32,839 nt of DNA from an uncultured Bacilli bacterium. Its GTDB lineage: Bacteria > Bacillota_I > Bacilli_A > RF39 > UBA660. The notes beneath the pieces were generated by a model. It made no database searches, was not told the DNA's origin, and saw only the letters and a list, made by a program, of their open reading frames with translations. The stretch covers positions 1 to 32,839 of the forward strand of contig CANRJN010000007.1 of NCBI GenBank assembly GCA_947630945.1, read 5' to 3'. Made by a program: the position numbers and the translations under genes. Below are positions 1 to 9,101 of the stretch, one piece after another. Each line of letters opens with the position of its first letter. Within the stretch, counting starts at the first letter, position 1.

Positions 1-20
1 TTTTAAAATTTTTATATTAT

Positions 21-68
21 TTAAAAAAAAGAACTGTCGAAAAATTAATTATTTAACTTTTTCGACAG
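21..68 (-). terminator. Intrinsic terminator, possibly bidirectional
   Basis: Perfect 11-bp inverted repeat CTGTCGAAAAA (34-44) / TTTTTCGACAG (58-68). On the minus strand it is followed by TTCTTTTTTTT. Confidence 0.7.
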
Positions 69-84
69 CCCCTTTTTAAAAGCA

Positions 85-106
85 TAAAAAAAGCCCAATT
101 TCTGGG
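85..106 (-). terminator. Intrinsic terminator just downstream of tRNA-Ser
   Basis: Minus strand reads CCCAGAAATTGGGCTTTTTTT: short GC stem plus T-run immediately 3' of the tRNA. Confidence 0.65.
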
Positions 107-118
107 TAAAAATTTATA

Positions 119-209
119 TGGCGGAGTGGGAGGGATTTGAACCCTCGCACCAGTTTCCCGATCTACACCCTTAGCAGGGGCGCCTCTTCAGCCACTTGAG
201 TACCACTCC
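119..209 (-). tRNA. tRNA-Ser (anticodon GCU), CCA encoded
   Basis: Reverse complement GGAGTGGTACTCAAGTGGCTGAAGAGGCGCCCCTGCTAAGGGTGTAGATCGGGAAACTGGTGCGAGGGTTCAAATCCCTCCCACTCCGCCA: acceptor stem pairs, long variable arm, T-loop GGTTCAAATCC, anticodon GCT. Confidence 0.95.
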
Positions 210-322
210 AAAGGTCACAAATAAATAATACATTAAAAAGAATAATAAGTCAAGAAAAACACTTGTATAATTTATTATTTTTTGTTATTATTAATGTATA
301 AATGATACAAGGAGAGTAAAAC

Positions 323-562
323 ATGGATAAAGATGCAATGTTTGAAACAACTGCTATTATCGATATTGATGAGCAGATTAGGAAACAAGAAGAATTATTA
401 AATACAATTAAAATGGAGCCAATCTTAGAAAAGACTGAGATAGTAGAAGAAGAAACAGTTGAAAAGAAAAAGAAAAAGATAAGACTTACTGACCTATTTC
501 TAGTAGCATTAATATTTATACTTAGCATTGTATTTATTTTAGTAGTATTAAAAATAAAATAG
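323..562 (+). CDS. Small acidic protein with C-terminal transmembrane helix (tail-anchored), unknown function
   Basis: 79-aa ORF with upstream SD (caaggag). Charged N-terminal region, KKKKK, then one hydrophobic segment at the C-terminus. Confidence 0.65.
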   Translation: MDKDAMFETTAIIDIDEQIRKQEELLNTIKMEPILEKTEIVEEETVEKKKKKIRLTDLFLVALIFILSIVFILVVLKIK

Positions 563-585
563 CAAGACAAAATTTGTCTTGTTTT
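563..585 (+). terminator. Intrinsic terminator
   Basis: CAAGACAAAATTTGTCTTG followed by TTTT, directly after the stop codon. Confidence 0.75.
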
Positions 586-636
586 AATTAGTAAATTCAT
601 ATATAATATATGTGTTTTAAAAAGAGGTGAAGTTTC

Positions 637-2280
637 ATGAGTAATAAAGATTTAGCAGATTTAATATTTCCAAATATTACAAAAACAGTAGAAGATTATG
701 AAAAAATGTATCCTAGTAGAAATGGACAAGTTGTAACAAGAATTGCTCCTAGTCCAACAGGATATATGCATATAGGTGGAATATATCAAGCAATAATTGA
801 TAATTTAATTGCTAAAAGTAATAAAGGTGTATTTATATTAAGAATAGAAGATACTGATCAAAAAAGAGAAGTAAAAGAAGCAGTTGATTTAATAAAAGAA
901 GCACTTTATAGATATGATTTAAAACCAGATGAATATGAATTAGATGGTAAAATTGTAGGTAATTATGGACCATATGTACAAAGTGAAAGAAAAGAAATAT
1001 ATCATGCTTTTATTAAACATTTAATTGAAATTGGAAGAGCATACCCATGTTTCTGTAAAAAAGATACGTTAGATGAATTAAGAGTTATGCAAGAACATAA
1101 AAAACTAAGAACAGGTTATTATGGTAAATATGCTAAATGTAGAAATCTAACAGTAGATGAGATGATTCAAAAAATTAAATCTGGTGAAGAGTATGTAATT
1201 AGGTTTAAATCAATGGGAGATTTTGAACAAAAATTTAAATTTCATGATGAAGTTAAAGGAGATTTAGAATTATCACAAAATGATGAAGACTTTGTTATTA
1301 TGAAAAGTGATAATTTACTTCCAACATATCATTTTGCACATTTAGTAGATGATCACTTAATGCATACAACACATGTAATAAGAGGAGAGGAATGGTTAAG
1401 TAGTGTACCAAAACATGTAGAATTATTTGAAACATTTAATTTTGAACTTCCAAAATATATACATACTCCACTTATTATTAAAAAAGAAGGGAATAGTATT
1501 AGAAAGATAAGTAAAAGAAAAGATCCAGAAGCAACTATGAGTTATTATAGTGAAAATGGTTATCCAAAAGAAGCAGTTATTGAATCTTTAATGACAATAA
1601 TTAATTCTAATTATGAAGAATGGCATACACAAAATCCAGATAAATCATATTTAGAATTTGAATATAATCCAGATAAAATGTCATCTAGTGGTGCTTTATA
1701 TGATTTAGAAAAATTAAATAGTTTATCAAAAGATATTATTTCTAAAAAGAAAGCAATTGATGTTTGTAATGAATCTTATGAATGGGCTTTAAAATATAGT
1801 GATTCATTAAAAGAAATGATAGAACAAGATAAAACATATTACACAAATATACTAAATATAGAAAGAGAACAAGAAAAGCCAAGAAAAGATATAGTAAATT
1901 ACAGTATGATAGAAAATCTAATTTGGTATATGTATGATGATAAATTTAATTCAAAAGAAAAAGAATATGAATGGAAAAATATAACTGATAAAGATGAAAT
2001 TAAATTAATATTAAATACTTATTTTGATAAATATTATGATATTAATGATGATAAAGATACATGGTTTAATAAAGTAAAATTAATGTGTGATGAGTTAGGT
2101 TATGCATCAAACATAAAAGATTATAAAAAAGAACCAGATAAATATAAAGGTAATGTAGCAGATGTAAGTACAGTTATAAGAGTTGCATTAACTACAAAAT
2201 CTAATACACCAGATTTATATGAAATAATGAAATTACTTGGAGTATCTAGAATAAAGGAAAGAATAAGTAAAATAAATTAA
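637..2280 (+). CDS. gltX: Glutamyl-tRNA synthetase
   Basis: RIAPSPTGYMHIGG (HIGH motif), LRIEDTDQKR, KISKRKDPEA (KMSKS-like); 547 aa; SD aaagaggtg. Confidence 0.95.
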   Translation: MSNKDLADLIFPNITKTVEDYEKMYPSRNGQVVTRIAPSPTGYMHIGGIYQAIIDNLIAKSNKGVFILRIEDTDQKREVKEAVDLIKEALYRYDLKPDEYELDGKIVGNYGPYVQSERKEIYHAFIKHLIEIGRAYPCFCKKDTLDELRVMQEHKKLRTGYYGKYAKCRNLTVDEMIQKIKSGEEYVIRFKSMGDFEQKFKFHDEVKGDLELSQNDEDFVIMKSDNLLPTYHFAHLVDDHLMHTTHVIRGEEWLSSVPKHVELFETFNFELPKYIHTPLIIKKEGNSIRKISKRKDPEATMSYYSENGYPKEAVIESLMTIINSNYEEWHTQNPDKSYLEFEYNPDKMSSSGALYDLEKLNSLSKDIISKKKAIDVCNESYEWALKYSDSLKEMIEQDKTYYTNILNIEREQEKPRKDIVNYSMIENLIWYMYDDKFNSKEKEYEWKNITDKDEIKLILNTYFDKYYDINDDKDTWFNKVKLMCDELGYASNIKDYKKEPDKYKGNVADVSTVIRVALTTKSNTPDLYEIMKLLGVSRIKERISKIN

Positions 2281-2300
2281 TTATTATAAAAAGGGTTATA

Positions 2301-2329
2301 TTGACAAAAAATCAAAAATATATTATATT
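2301..2329 (+). promoter_or_regulatory. Sigma-70/A-type promoter for tRNA-Trp
   Basis: TTGACA (2301-2306), 17-nt spacer, TATATT (2324-2329), 11 nt before the tRNA. Confidence 0.75.
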
Positions 2330-2340
2330 ATTAATGCACT

Positions 2341-2414
2341 AGGGGTATGGTTTAACGGTAGAATAGCGGTCTCCAAAACCGTTTGTGTGGGTTCGATTCC
2401 TACTACCCCTGCCA
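2341..2414 (+). tRNA. tRNA-Trp (anticodon CCA), CCA encoded
   Basis: AGGGGTA...TACCCCT-G-CCA acceptor; CTCCAAAA anticodon loop; GGTTCGATTCC T-arm. Confidence 0.95.
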
Positions 2415-2446
2415 TTGGTAATATAAGGTTTGACCTTTAAATATAT

Positions 2447-2476
2447 AGAGTTGATAGAAATATCAGTTCTTTTTTT
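2447..2476 (+). terminator. Intrinsic terminator after tRNA-Trp
   Basis: AGAGTTGATA-GAAA-TATCAGTTCT (10 bp with two G-U pairs, GAAA loop) followed by TTTTTT. Confidence 0.8.
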
Positions 2477-2566
2477 ATATAGTTATAAAAAAGAATTGTA
2501 TTATTAAATTAGATAACTTTTCCATTAGTCAATCATGATTTATGGTTAACTAATAATATAATCTCA

Positions 2567-2595
2567 TTGATTAATTTTTTCTTTTCTTTTATAAT
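2567..2595 (+). promoter_or_regulatory. Sigma-70/A-type promoter for the MBL-fold gene
   Basis: TTGATT (2567-2572), 17-nt spacer, TATAAT (2590-2595). Confidence 0.7.
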
Positions 2596-2622
2596 TTAGT
2601 TAGATTAAAAGGAGAAAAAGTT

Positions 2623-3498
2623 ATGGAATTAGTAAAAGTAGGAGAAAAAACATATTATATTAAAAATCCAACAAATATAGGAATTTATAAAATAGATGAT
2701 AATAATGTTTATATTATAGATTCTGGAAATGATAAAGATGCAGGAAGAAAAATATTAAAAATAGCAGAAGAAAATAATTGGAATATTAAAGGAATTATAA
2801 ATACACATTCAAATGCAGATCATATTGGTGGAAATAAAATAATTCAAGATAGAACAAACTGTGTAATACTTGCAAATAATATTGAAAAATGTTTTACTGA
2901 ATTTCCTATATTAGAGTCATCATTTTTATATGGTGGTTATCCATTTAAAGATATAAAAAATAAATTTTTATTAGCGAAAGAATCAAAAGTAGATAATATA
3001 GAAAATAATTTACCAGATGGATTAGAATATTTTAATTTAAAAGGTCATTTCTTTGATATGATTGGAATTAAAACATGTGATAATGTATATTTTCTAGCAG
3101 ATTCATTATTTAGTGAAGAAACTATTATAAAATATCATTTATTCTTTATATATGATGTATCTGAATATTTAAATACTTTAAATTACTTAGAAACATTAGA
3201 TGGTAAATTATATATTCCATCTCACACAGATGCATTAAGTGATATATCTAATTTAATTAAAATAAATAGAAATAAAATAGAAGAAATATGTAATAAAATA
3301 TGTGATATATGTTCACATGAAATTACATTTGAAGAAATATTAAAGAGCATATTTGATGAATATAATTTGATTATGAATCCAAATCAATATGTATTAATTG
3401 GTAGTACAATAAAATCATATTTATCATATTTATATGATGAAAATAGATTAACTTATGAGTTTAAAGATAATAAAATGTTATGGAAAAAAGTACAGTAA
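2623..3498 (+). CDS. MBL-fold metallo-hydrolase
   Basis: INTHSNADHIGGN (variant HxHxDH), LKGHFFDMIG, FLADSLF, YIPSHTD; SD aaaaggag. Confidence 0.85.
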   Translation: MELVKVGEKTYYIKNPTNIGIYKIDDNNVYIIDSGNDKDAGRKILKIAEENNWNIKGIINTHSNADHIGGNKIIQDRTNCVILANNIEKCFTEFPILESSFLYGGYPFKDIKNKFLLAKESKVDNIENNLPDGLEYFNLKGHFFDMIGIKTCDNVYFLADSLFSEETIIKYHLFFIYDVSEYLNTLNYLETLDGKLYIPSHTDALSDISNLIKINRNKIEEICNKICDICSHEITFEEILKSIFDEYNLIMNPNQYVLIGSTIKSYLSYLYDENRLTYEFKDNKMLWKKVQ

Positions 3499-3503
3499 TT
3501 ATT

Positions 3504-3523
3504 AGTCCTTATAGGACTTTTAA
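3504..3523 (+). terminator. Weak intrinsic terminator
   Basis: AGTCC-TTATA-GGACT followed by TTTAATTT. Confidence 0.5.
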
Positions 3524-3562
3524 TTTGTATTAAAAATGGTTATACTATATATGTGAGGATAT

Positions 3563-4786
3563 ATGAAAAATAAAATAATTTTAGTTATTATTATGATATT
3601 AATTATATTTATAATTTGTTTTTCTTTAATAAATAATTGTAATAAAAAAGCAGCAAAAACAATAAAAGAAATTAATGAAGAAGAAAATTTAGAACAAAAA
3701 TTAGATGAAAAAATAAATGAAGTTATATCTAATTTAACTCTTGAAGAGAAGATTGCACAAATGTTAATTATTTCAACAAATGAAACTAAAATGAATGAAA
3801 AATTAAAAAGTGAATTAGAGAGTGTTGGCGGAGTAATTTTATTTAGTAAAAATATTACTACTTATGAACAAACTCTTAATTTTATAAATGATATTAAAAG
3901 TACAGCTAAAATACCTATGTTTATATCTGTTGATGAAGAGGGTGGAAAAGTACAAAGATTAACTTCTCTTAAGAATATTAAACTAAAAAGTATACCTAGT
4001 ATGTTCTCTATTGGTAAAAAGAATGATGAAGAATTATCTTATAATATAGGTAAATTGCTAGCAGAAAGATTACGTGTATTTGGATTTAATATGGACTTTG
4101 CACCTGTTGTGGATGTAATTGATAGTGAAGATAATAAAATTATTGGTACTCGTAGTTTTAGTACAGATGAAAATGTTGTTACTAATATGGCATTTAATGT
4201 ATATAAAGGACTTACTGATAATAAAGTTATTGGAGTATATAAACATTTTCCAGGTCATGGTTATGCTAAGAGTGACTCTCATTTAGGTTTACCAGTAATT
4301 AATAAAACAAAAGAAGAATTATTAAATTTAGATTTAGTACCATATAAATATGCTATTAAAAATGGACTTGATGCTATTATGGTAGCGCATTTATCTCTTC
4401 CTAAAATAACTAATGATAACACTCCATCATCACTTTCTAAAACAATAGTTACAGATTTACTTAGAAATGAATTACACTTTAATGGAGTAGTAATAACAGA
4501 TGGACTTAATATGAAAGCACTAACAAATAATTATAGTGAAAAAGAAATATATGAAAGTTCTATTAATGCAGGTGTTGATATATTATTAATTCCTGTATCT
4601 AGTAAAAGTGCTATTGAAAAAATAAAAACAAGTATTAACGAAGGTATTATTAATGAAAATAGAATTAATGAATCAGTTAAAAGAATACTTAAATTAAAAT
4701 ATAAATATTTAAATAATTATGAATTATTAGAGAAAGACACACTAACTAATAGTGACGCGTTAAATATAATAAATGGAATTAATTAA
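3563..4786 (+). CDS. Membrane-anchored glycoside hydrolase family 3 (beta-N-acetylhexosaminidase, NagZ-like)
   Basis: FISVDEEGGKVQRL, KHFPGHGYAKSDSHLGLP, VVITDGLNMKAL motifs typical of GH3 NagZ-type enzymes; N-terminal hydrophobic anchor. Confidence 0.9.
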   Translation: MKNKIILVIIMILIIFIICFSLINNCNKKAAKTIKEINEEENLEQKLDEKINEVISNLTLEEKIAQMLIISTNETKMNEKLKSELESVGGVILFSKNITTYEQTLNFINDIKSTAKIPMFISVDEEGGKVQRLTSLKNIKLKSIPSMFSIGKKNDEELSYNIGKLLAERLRVFGFNMDFAPVVDVIDSEDNKIIGTRSFSTDENVVTNMAFNVYKGLTDNKVIGVYKHFPGHGYAKSDSHLGLPVINKTKEELLNLDLVPYKYAIKNGLDAIMVAHLSLPKITNDNTPSSLSKTIVTDLLRNELHFNGVVITDGLNMKALTNNYSEKEIYESSINAGVDILLIPVSSKSAIEKIKTSINEGIINENRINESVKRILKLKYKYLNNYELLEKDTLTNSDALNIINGIN

Positions 4787-4810
4787 AAAAACCAAGTTAT
4801 TTTCTTGGTT
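4784..4810 (-). terminator. Intrinsic terminator overlapping the 3' end of the minus-strand membrane-protein gene
   Basis: Minus strand AACCAAG-AAAATAA-CTTGGTT followed by TTTTT. Confidence 0.65.
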
Positions 4811-5351
4811 CATAATCATTAATTCCATATTTTTGTTCAACTCTATCATAAAATAAATCATATTTAAGAGGCCTATAAGTAAGTATACCCATTATTACAT
4901 AAATTAATATAATTGCAATTATACTAATTGTTTTCTCATATTTTATTTCATTTAATTTTAATATAAAATATCCAATAATATTAGAAATTAATATAGCAAT
5001 AAATAATATTATAAATGTAACTATCATATGTTCACCAAATATTTTTAATATAGGTAAATATATTATTAAATCAATTGGGATACATATAACTGCTTTTAAT
5101 AAAGTTGATATTAAAAAATTATTATGTATAATTTTAAATTTTTTCATTATAAATGCTTCTATTATTCCATAAAGTAATATAGTAGTATAAATCATTTTCA
5201 TATGTTCCCATATACTTTCATTAACTGGGAAAAATATAGAGAACATAGGATTAGGTAACCATGTATATAGAAAATGAGTTAGAAAACAAAGTATGAATGT
5301 AAGAATTGAATTAACTATAATCATTTTCTTTAAATCTAGTTTAAATTTCAT
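4797..5351 (-). CDS. Multi-pass membrane protein (DUF6512-like, from memory)
   Basis: Several hydrophobic helices; FFPVNESIWEHMKM segment recalls DUF6512-type proteins. ORF opens at 5375, but the ATG at 5351 has the better SD-like context (tggtgat). Confidence 0.6.
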   Translation of the reverse strand: MKFKLDLKKMIIVNSILTFILCFLTHFLYTWLPNPMFSIFFPVNESIWEHMKMIYTTILLYGIIEAFIMKKFKIIHNNFLISTLLKAVICIPIDLIIYLPILKIFGEHMIVTFIILFIAILISNIIGYFILKLNEIKYEKTISIIAIILIYVIMGILTYRPLKYDLFYDRVEQKYGINDYEPRK

Positions 5352-5457
5352 TATATCACCATTAATAATATACACAAATTTTAATATTTTATACTATATA
5401 ATCATATAAAAAATAATATAAAATATTTAAAAAAATCAATTATTATTAAAATAAATA

Positions 5458-5486
5458 TTGACTTTTTAAATTAAAAATTGTAAATT
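5458..5486 (+). promoter_or_regulatory. Candidate promoter of the relA/spoT leader
   Basis: TTGACT (5458-5463), 17-nt spacer, TAAATT (5481-5486). Confidence 0.5.
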
Positions 5487-5515
5487 TATAATAATCTTTA
5501 ATTTTAGAGGTAAAT

Positions 5516-5590
5516 ATGGGAATAAAAATAATAACTAAAATTAATTATATTAGCATTTTTAACTATTGTCTTTGTTTGGAAAAAAATTAA
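5516..5590 (+). CDS. Candidate 24-aa leader peptide (uORF) upstream of the RelA/SpoT gene: MGIKIITKINYISIFNYCLCLEKN
   Basis: ATG preceded by AGAGG (5506-5510); stop TAA 5588-5590 overlaps the 5' arm of the following hairpin. Too short for the ORF track. Confidence 0.4.
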   Translation: MGIKIITKINYISIFNYCLCLEKN

Positions 5591-5616
5591 CATCTTTATT
5601 ATGAAGATGTTTTTAA
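5589..5616 (+). terminator. Terminator-like hairpin in the relA/spoT leader (possible attenuator)
   Basis: Perfect 8-bp stem AACATCTT (5589-5596) / AAGATGTT (5604-5611) followed by a T-run, just upstream of the SD (ggagg). Confidence 0.5.
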
Positions 5617-5630
5617 ATGGAGGGTTTAAG

Positions 5631-7073
5631 ATGAATGTAACATTTAATGATTTAATTAATAATATTAAGAAATATGATATTAATGATTTAGAAATTATAA
5701 CTAAGGCTTATAATTATGCATCATATCTTCATAGTGGACAAAAAAGACAAAGTGGAGAAGACTATATTACTCATCCTATAAATGTTGCATATATTTTATC
5801 TAATATGCATGCTGATAGTGATACAATATGTGCATCTCTTCTTCATGATACTCTTGAAGATACTAAAACAACAAAAGAAGAAATAGCATGTGAATTTAAT
5901 GAAACAATTGCAGAATTAGTAGATGGTGTAACTAAAATTAGTAAATTAAATTTTTCATCAAAAGAAGAACAAAATCTAGCAAATACTAGAAAAATAATAA
6001 CAGGTATGATGAGTGATGTTAGAATTATAATTATTAAACTTGCAGATAGACTTCATAATATGAGAACACTAGAATATAAATCAAGTTTTAAACAAAAAGA
6101 AAATTCATTAGAAACAATGGAAATTTTTGTACCTCTTGCTTATTATATTGGACAGTACCGTATAAAAAGTGAACTTGAAGATATATCATTTAGTTATTTA
6201 AAACCGGATAATTATAAAAGAATATTAGAAGTTAAAAATAAATTAGAAAAAGAAAATTATCCTTATTTAGAAGAAATGTCAGATAAAATAAAAGAATTAT
6301 TAAAAGAAAAAGAAATAATTAATGAGATTAAAATTAGAACTAAAAATATATATGGTATATATAAAAGAATGAAAGAAACAGATAATATACATAAAGTACA
6401 TGATTTATTTGCTCTTAAAATAATGATAGATGAAATTGATAATTGTTATAGAACACTTGGCGCTATACACAGTTTATATCATCCAATTAATAATAAATTT
6501 AAAGATTATATAAGTAATCCAAAAACTAATTTATATCAAAGTTTACATACAACTGTTTTTGGACCAAATAATAAATTAGTACAAGCACAAATAAGAACAT
6601 TTGATATGGATAAAATCGCGTCTAATGGTATAACTGAATATTGGTATATAAATAAAGGATATTCAAGAGAAAAAATACAAGATTTCTTAAAAACAAAATT
6701 TCAATTTTATAATTCATTAAAAGAAATAGATAGTATGTTTAGTGATAATAAAGAATTTATATCACAAGTTAAAACAGAACTTTTAGCAAATACAATTTAT
6801 GTATATAATTCTAATGGAGAAATTATTGAATTACCTGAAAAGTCTACTATTATAGATTACGCTTATAAACTTGGAAGTGATATTGCAAGTCATATGGTAA
6901 CTGCTTATGTTAATAATGAAAAAGTAGAATTTAATTATGAATTAAAAAATAAAGATAGGGTACTTGTAATAACTGATGATTTAGTTAGTTCTGTAACAGA
7001 AGATTGGGAAAATATTGCTAAAACTAGTCATGCTAAGAAATTAATAAAGAATTTTATTAACAATGATAAATAA
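5631..7073 (+). CDS. RelA/SpoT-family (p)ppGpp hydrolase/synthetase homolog (HD + synthetase-like + TGS, no C-terminal ACT)
   Basis: HD: GQKRQSGEDYITHP, LLHDTLEDT, DRLHNMRT. Synthetase-like: YQSLHTTVFGPNNKLVQAQIRT. TGS: TIYVYNSNGEIIELPEKSTIIDYAYKLGSDIASHMVTAYVN. ATG at 5631 has SD tggaggg; the 5601 start is unlikely. Confidence 0.9.
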   Translation: MNVTFNDLINNIKKYDINDLEIITKAYNYASYLHSGQKRQSGEDYITHPINVAYILSNMHADSDTICASLLHDTLEDTKTTKEEIACEFNETIAELVDGVTKISKLNFSSKEEQNLANTRKIITGMMSDVRIIIIKLADRLHNMRTLEYKSSFKQKENSLETMEIFVPLAYYIGQYRIKSELEDISFSYLKPDNYKRILEVKNKLEKENYPYLEEMSDKIKELLKEKEIINEIKIRTKNIYGIYKRMKETDNIHKVHDLFALKIMIDEIDNCYRTLGAIHSLYHPINNKFKDYISNPKTNLYQSLHTTVFGPNNKLVQAQIRTFDMDKIASNGITEYWYINKGYSREKIQDFLKTKFQFYNSLKEIDSMFSDNKEFISQVKTELLANTIYVYNSNGEIIELPEKSTIIDYAYKLGSDIASHMVTAYVNNEKVEFNYELKNKDRVLVITDDLVSSVTEDWENIAKTSHAKKLIKNFINNDK

Positions 7074-7136
7074 AATCTAGCAAAATTACTAATTTTATAT
7101 TATAATTAAGTAAATTATGAATGAGGGGTGAAATAC

Positions 7137-8453
7137 ATGCCAAAGAAAACAGTATGTTTAGTAGGAAGACCAAATACAGGAAAATCTACTTTATTTAATA
7201 GAATAGTTGGTAAACAAGTTGCAATTATTGAAGATGCACCTGGTATTACAAGAGATAGAATTTATAGTGAAGCATCATATAATGATATATATTTTTATTT
7301 AATAGATACAGGTGGTATTGATCTTAGTGATGGAGACTTTAATGAAGAAATTAGAATGCAAGTAGAAATTGGTATTGAAGAAGCAGATACAATAGTATTT
7401 GTAGTTGATGCAAAAGATGGAATTACAAATAGTGATTTACTAATTAGAGATATGCTAAAAAAACAAAATAAAGATGTAATTGTTGCAATTAATAAAGTTG
7501 ATAATAAATTATCAGAAGATAATATATATGATTTTTATTCACTTGGATTTGATGAATATGTAAATATTTCAGCAGAACATGGAACAGGGGTAAATGAACT
7601 ATTAAAATTAATAACATATGGACAAGAAAAAGGTTATGAAGAAGATGATAGCACAATTAAAATATCAGTAATAGGAAGACCAAATGTAGGAAAATCTAGT
7701 CTAGTAAACGCGTTATTAAATGAAGATAGAGTAATAGTTAGTAATGTAGCAGGAACTACAAGAGATGCAGTTGATACAAAATTTACATATAACAAAGAAG
7801 AATATACATTAATTGACACAGCAGGACTTAGAAAAAAAGGTAAAATATTTGAAGCAGTAGAAAAATATAGTTTAATTAGAAGTATGAAAGCAATTGATAG
7901 AAGTGATGTATGCTTACTTGTACTTGATGCAACAAGCGGAATAGTAGAACATGATAAACATATCGCAGGGTATGCACTAGAAAAAGGAAAACCAATTGTA
8001 ATTGTTGTTAACAAATGGGATACAGTTGAAGATAAAGATGAAAATATGAAAGAATGGAAAAAAGATATCAAATATAATTTTCAATTCATGGATTATGCAA
8101 AAGTAGTATTCCTAAGTGCACAAACTAAAAAAAGAATACACACATTAATGCCAGAAGTATTATCATCATATAGTAACTCAATAAAAGAAGTAAAAACAAG
8201 TATAATAAATGACATAATAAGAGATGCTTTTATAGAAACACCACCAGCAACATATAAAGGTAAAAAACTAAAAGTATACTTTGCTCATCAATCTGGAATT
8301 AAACCTCCTAGATTTGATATAGAAGTTAATTCAAAAGCACTTGTTCATTTTTCATATTATAGATATTTAGAAAACAAAATAAGAGAGAATATTGATTTTA
8401 GTGGAACACCAATATTAATACAATTTAAAAATAAAGGCGAAAAAGAACTTTAA
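7137..8453 (+). CDS. der: Ribosome biogenesis GTPase Der (EngA)
   Basis: Two G domains (GRPNTGKSTLFNRI and GRPNVGKSSLVNALL; DTAGLRKKGK; NKWD) and a KH-like C-terminus. ATG 7137 has SD gagggg. Confidence 0.95.
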   Translation: MPKKTVCLVGRPNTGKSTLFNRIVGKQVAIIEDAPGITRDRIYSEASYNDIYFYLIDTGGIDLSDGDFNEEIRMQVEIGIEEADTIVFVVDAKDGITNSDLLIRDMLKKQNKDVIVAINKVDNKLSEDNIYDFYSLGFDEYVNISAEHGTGVNELLKLITYGQEKGYEEDDSTIKISVIGRPNVGKSSLVNALLNEDRVIVSNVAGTTRDAVDTKFTYNKEEYTLIDTAGLRKKGKIFEAVEKYSLIRSMKAIDRSDVCLLVLDATSGIVEHDKHIAGYALEKGKPIVIVVNKWDTVEDKDENMKEWKKDIKYNFQFMDYAKVVFLSAQTKKRIHTLMPEVLSSYSNSIKEVKTSIINDIIRDAFIETPPATYKGKKLKVYFAHQSGIKPPRFDIEVNSKALVHFSYYRYLENKIRENIDFSGTPILIQFKNKGEKEL

Positions 8454-8475
8454 TATTTACATTTTAGTTCTTTTT
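8440..8475 (+). terminator. Intrinsic terminator overlapping der stop
   Basis: AAAAAGAACT (8440-8449) / AGTTCTTTTT (8466-8475). Confidence 0.65.
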
Positions 8476-8504
8476 ATTTATAATTTTATTAAAAGGAAGA
8501 ATAA

Positions 8505-9071
8505 ATGAAAGAAGAAAAATATTTAATATTATTAATTGTATTAATTTCACTAACTGTAATATCAACATCATTTGCATATTTTACTCCAAATATTATTCGT
8601 GAAAATGTAAATGATACTAGTATTAGTAGTGGAAATATCTCTGTTCATATTTCAGATAATAAAGTAAATGCAACTAACATAGCACCTATATATGATAAAG
8701 ATATGGAAAGTCTAGCATTTAAGAAAGAATTTAGCATTATATCATCTAGTACACTAAATTCATGTAATAAAATATATTTAGATATAACTAGTATTTCAGA
8801 TAGTTTAAAAAGTGAATATTTTAAATACAAAATAGTAGGAGAGGAAGAAAGTTATGAAGGTAACTTTCTATCATCAAATGATAATGAAAAAATGATTCTA
8901 ATTGATAATGTATTTTTAAAAAATAATGAAAGTAAAAACTATAAATTATATATTTGGATAAGTTATCAAGATGAAATAGATCAAATTGATATGTTAGGTA
9001 CTAGTGTTAGTGCTAAACTAAGTATAGAATCATATGATGCACAAAACAAAGAAAATTGTGTAGTAAAATAA
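8505..9071 (+). CDS. Secreted/membrane-anchored surface protein, TasA/camelysin-like (tentative)
   Basis: N-terminal signal/TM followed by SFAYF, then a beta-rich region ending NYKLYIWISYQDEIDQIDMLGTSVSAKLSIES. Confidence 0.5.
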   Translation: MKEEKYLILLIVLISLTVISTSFAYFTPNIIRENVNDTSISSGNISVHISDNKVNATNIAPIYDKDMESLAFKKEFSIISSSTLNSCNKIYLDITSISDSLKSEYFKYKIVGEEESYEGNFLSSNDNEKMILIDNVFLKNNESKNYKLYIWISYQDEIDQIDMLGTSVSAKLSIESYDAQNKENCVVK

Positions 9072-9101
9072 TTTTTAACATATAATTAATAGGAGAAAAA
9101 A

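Noticed and set aside
250-600. Minus-strand 116-aa ORF
   Set aside because: Shadow ORF opposite the 323-562 CDS; low-complexity, no SD, no family motif.
2521-2552. ATTAGTCAA...TTAACTAAT imperfect palindrome upstream of the MBL gene as an operator or T-box
   Set aside because: One mismatch in 9 bp, AT-rich, no T-box motif; too weak to claim beyond chance.
4070-4282. Minus-strand ORF inside the GH3 gene
   Set aside because: Antisense to a strongly conserved CDS; no motif.
7634-8071. Minus-strand 145-aa ORF
   Set aside because: Antisense shadow of the der second G domain; Ser/Leu-rich low complexity.
8645-8830. Minus-strand 61-aa ORF
   Set aside because: Antisense to the 8505 CDS; no independent support.
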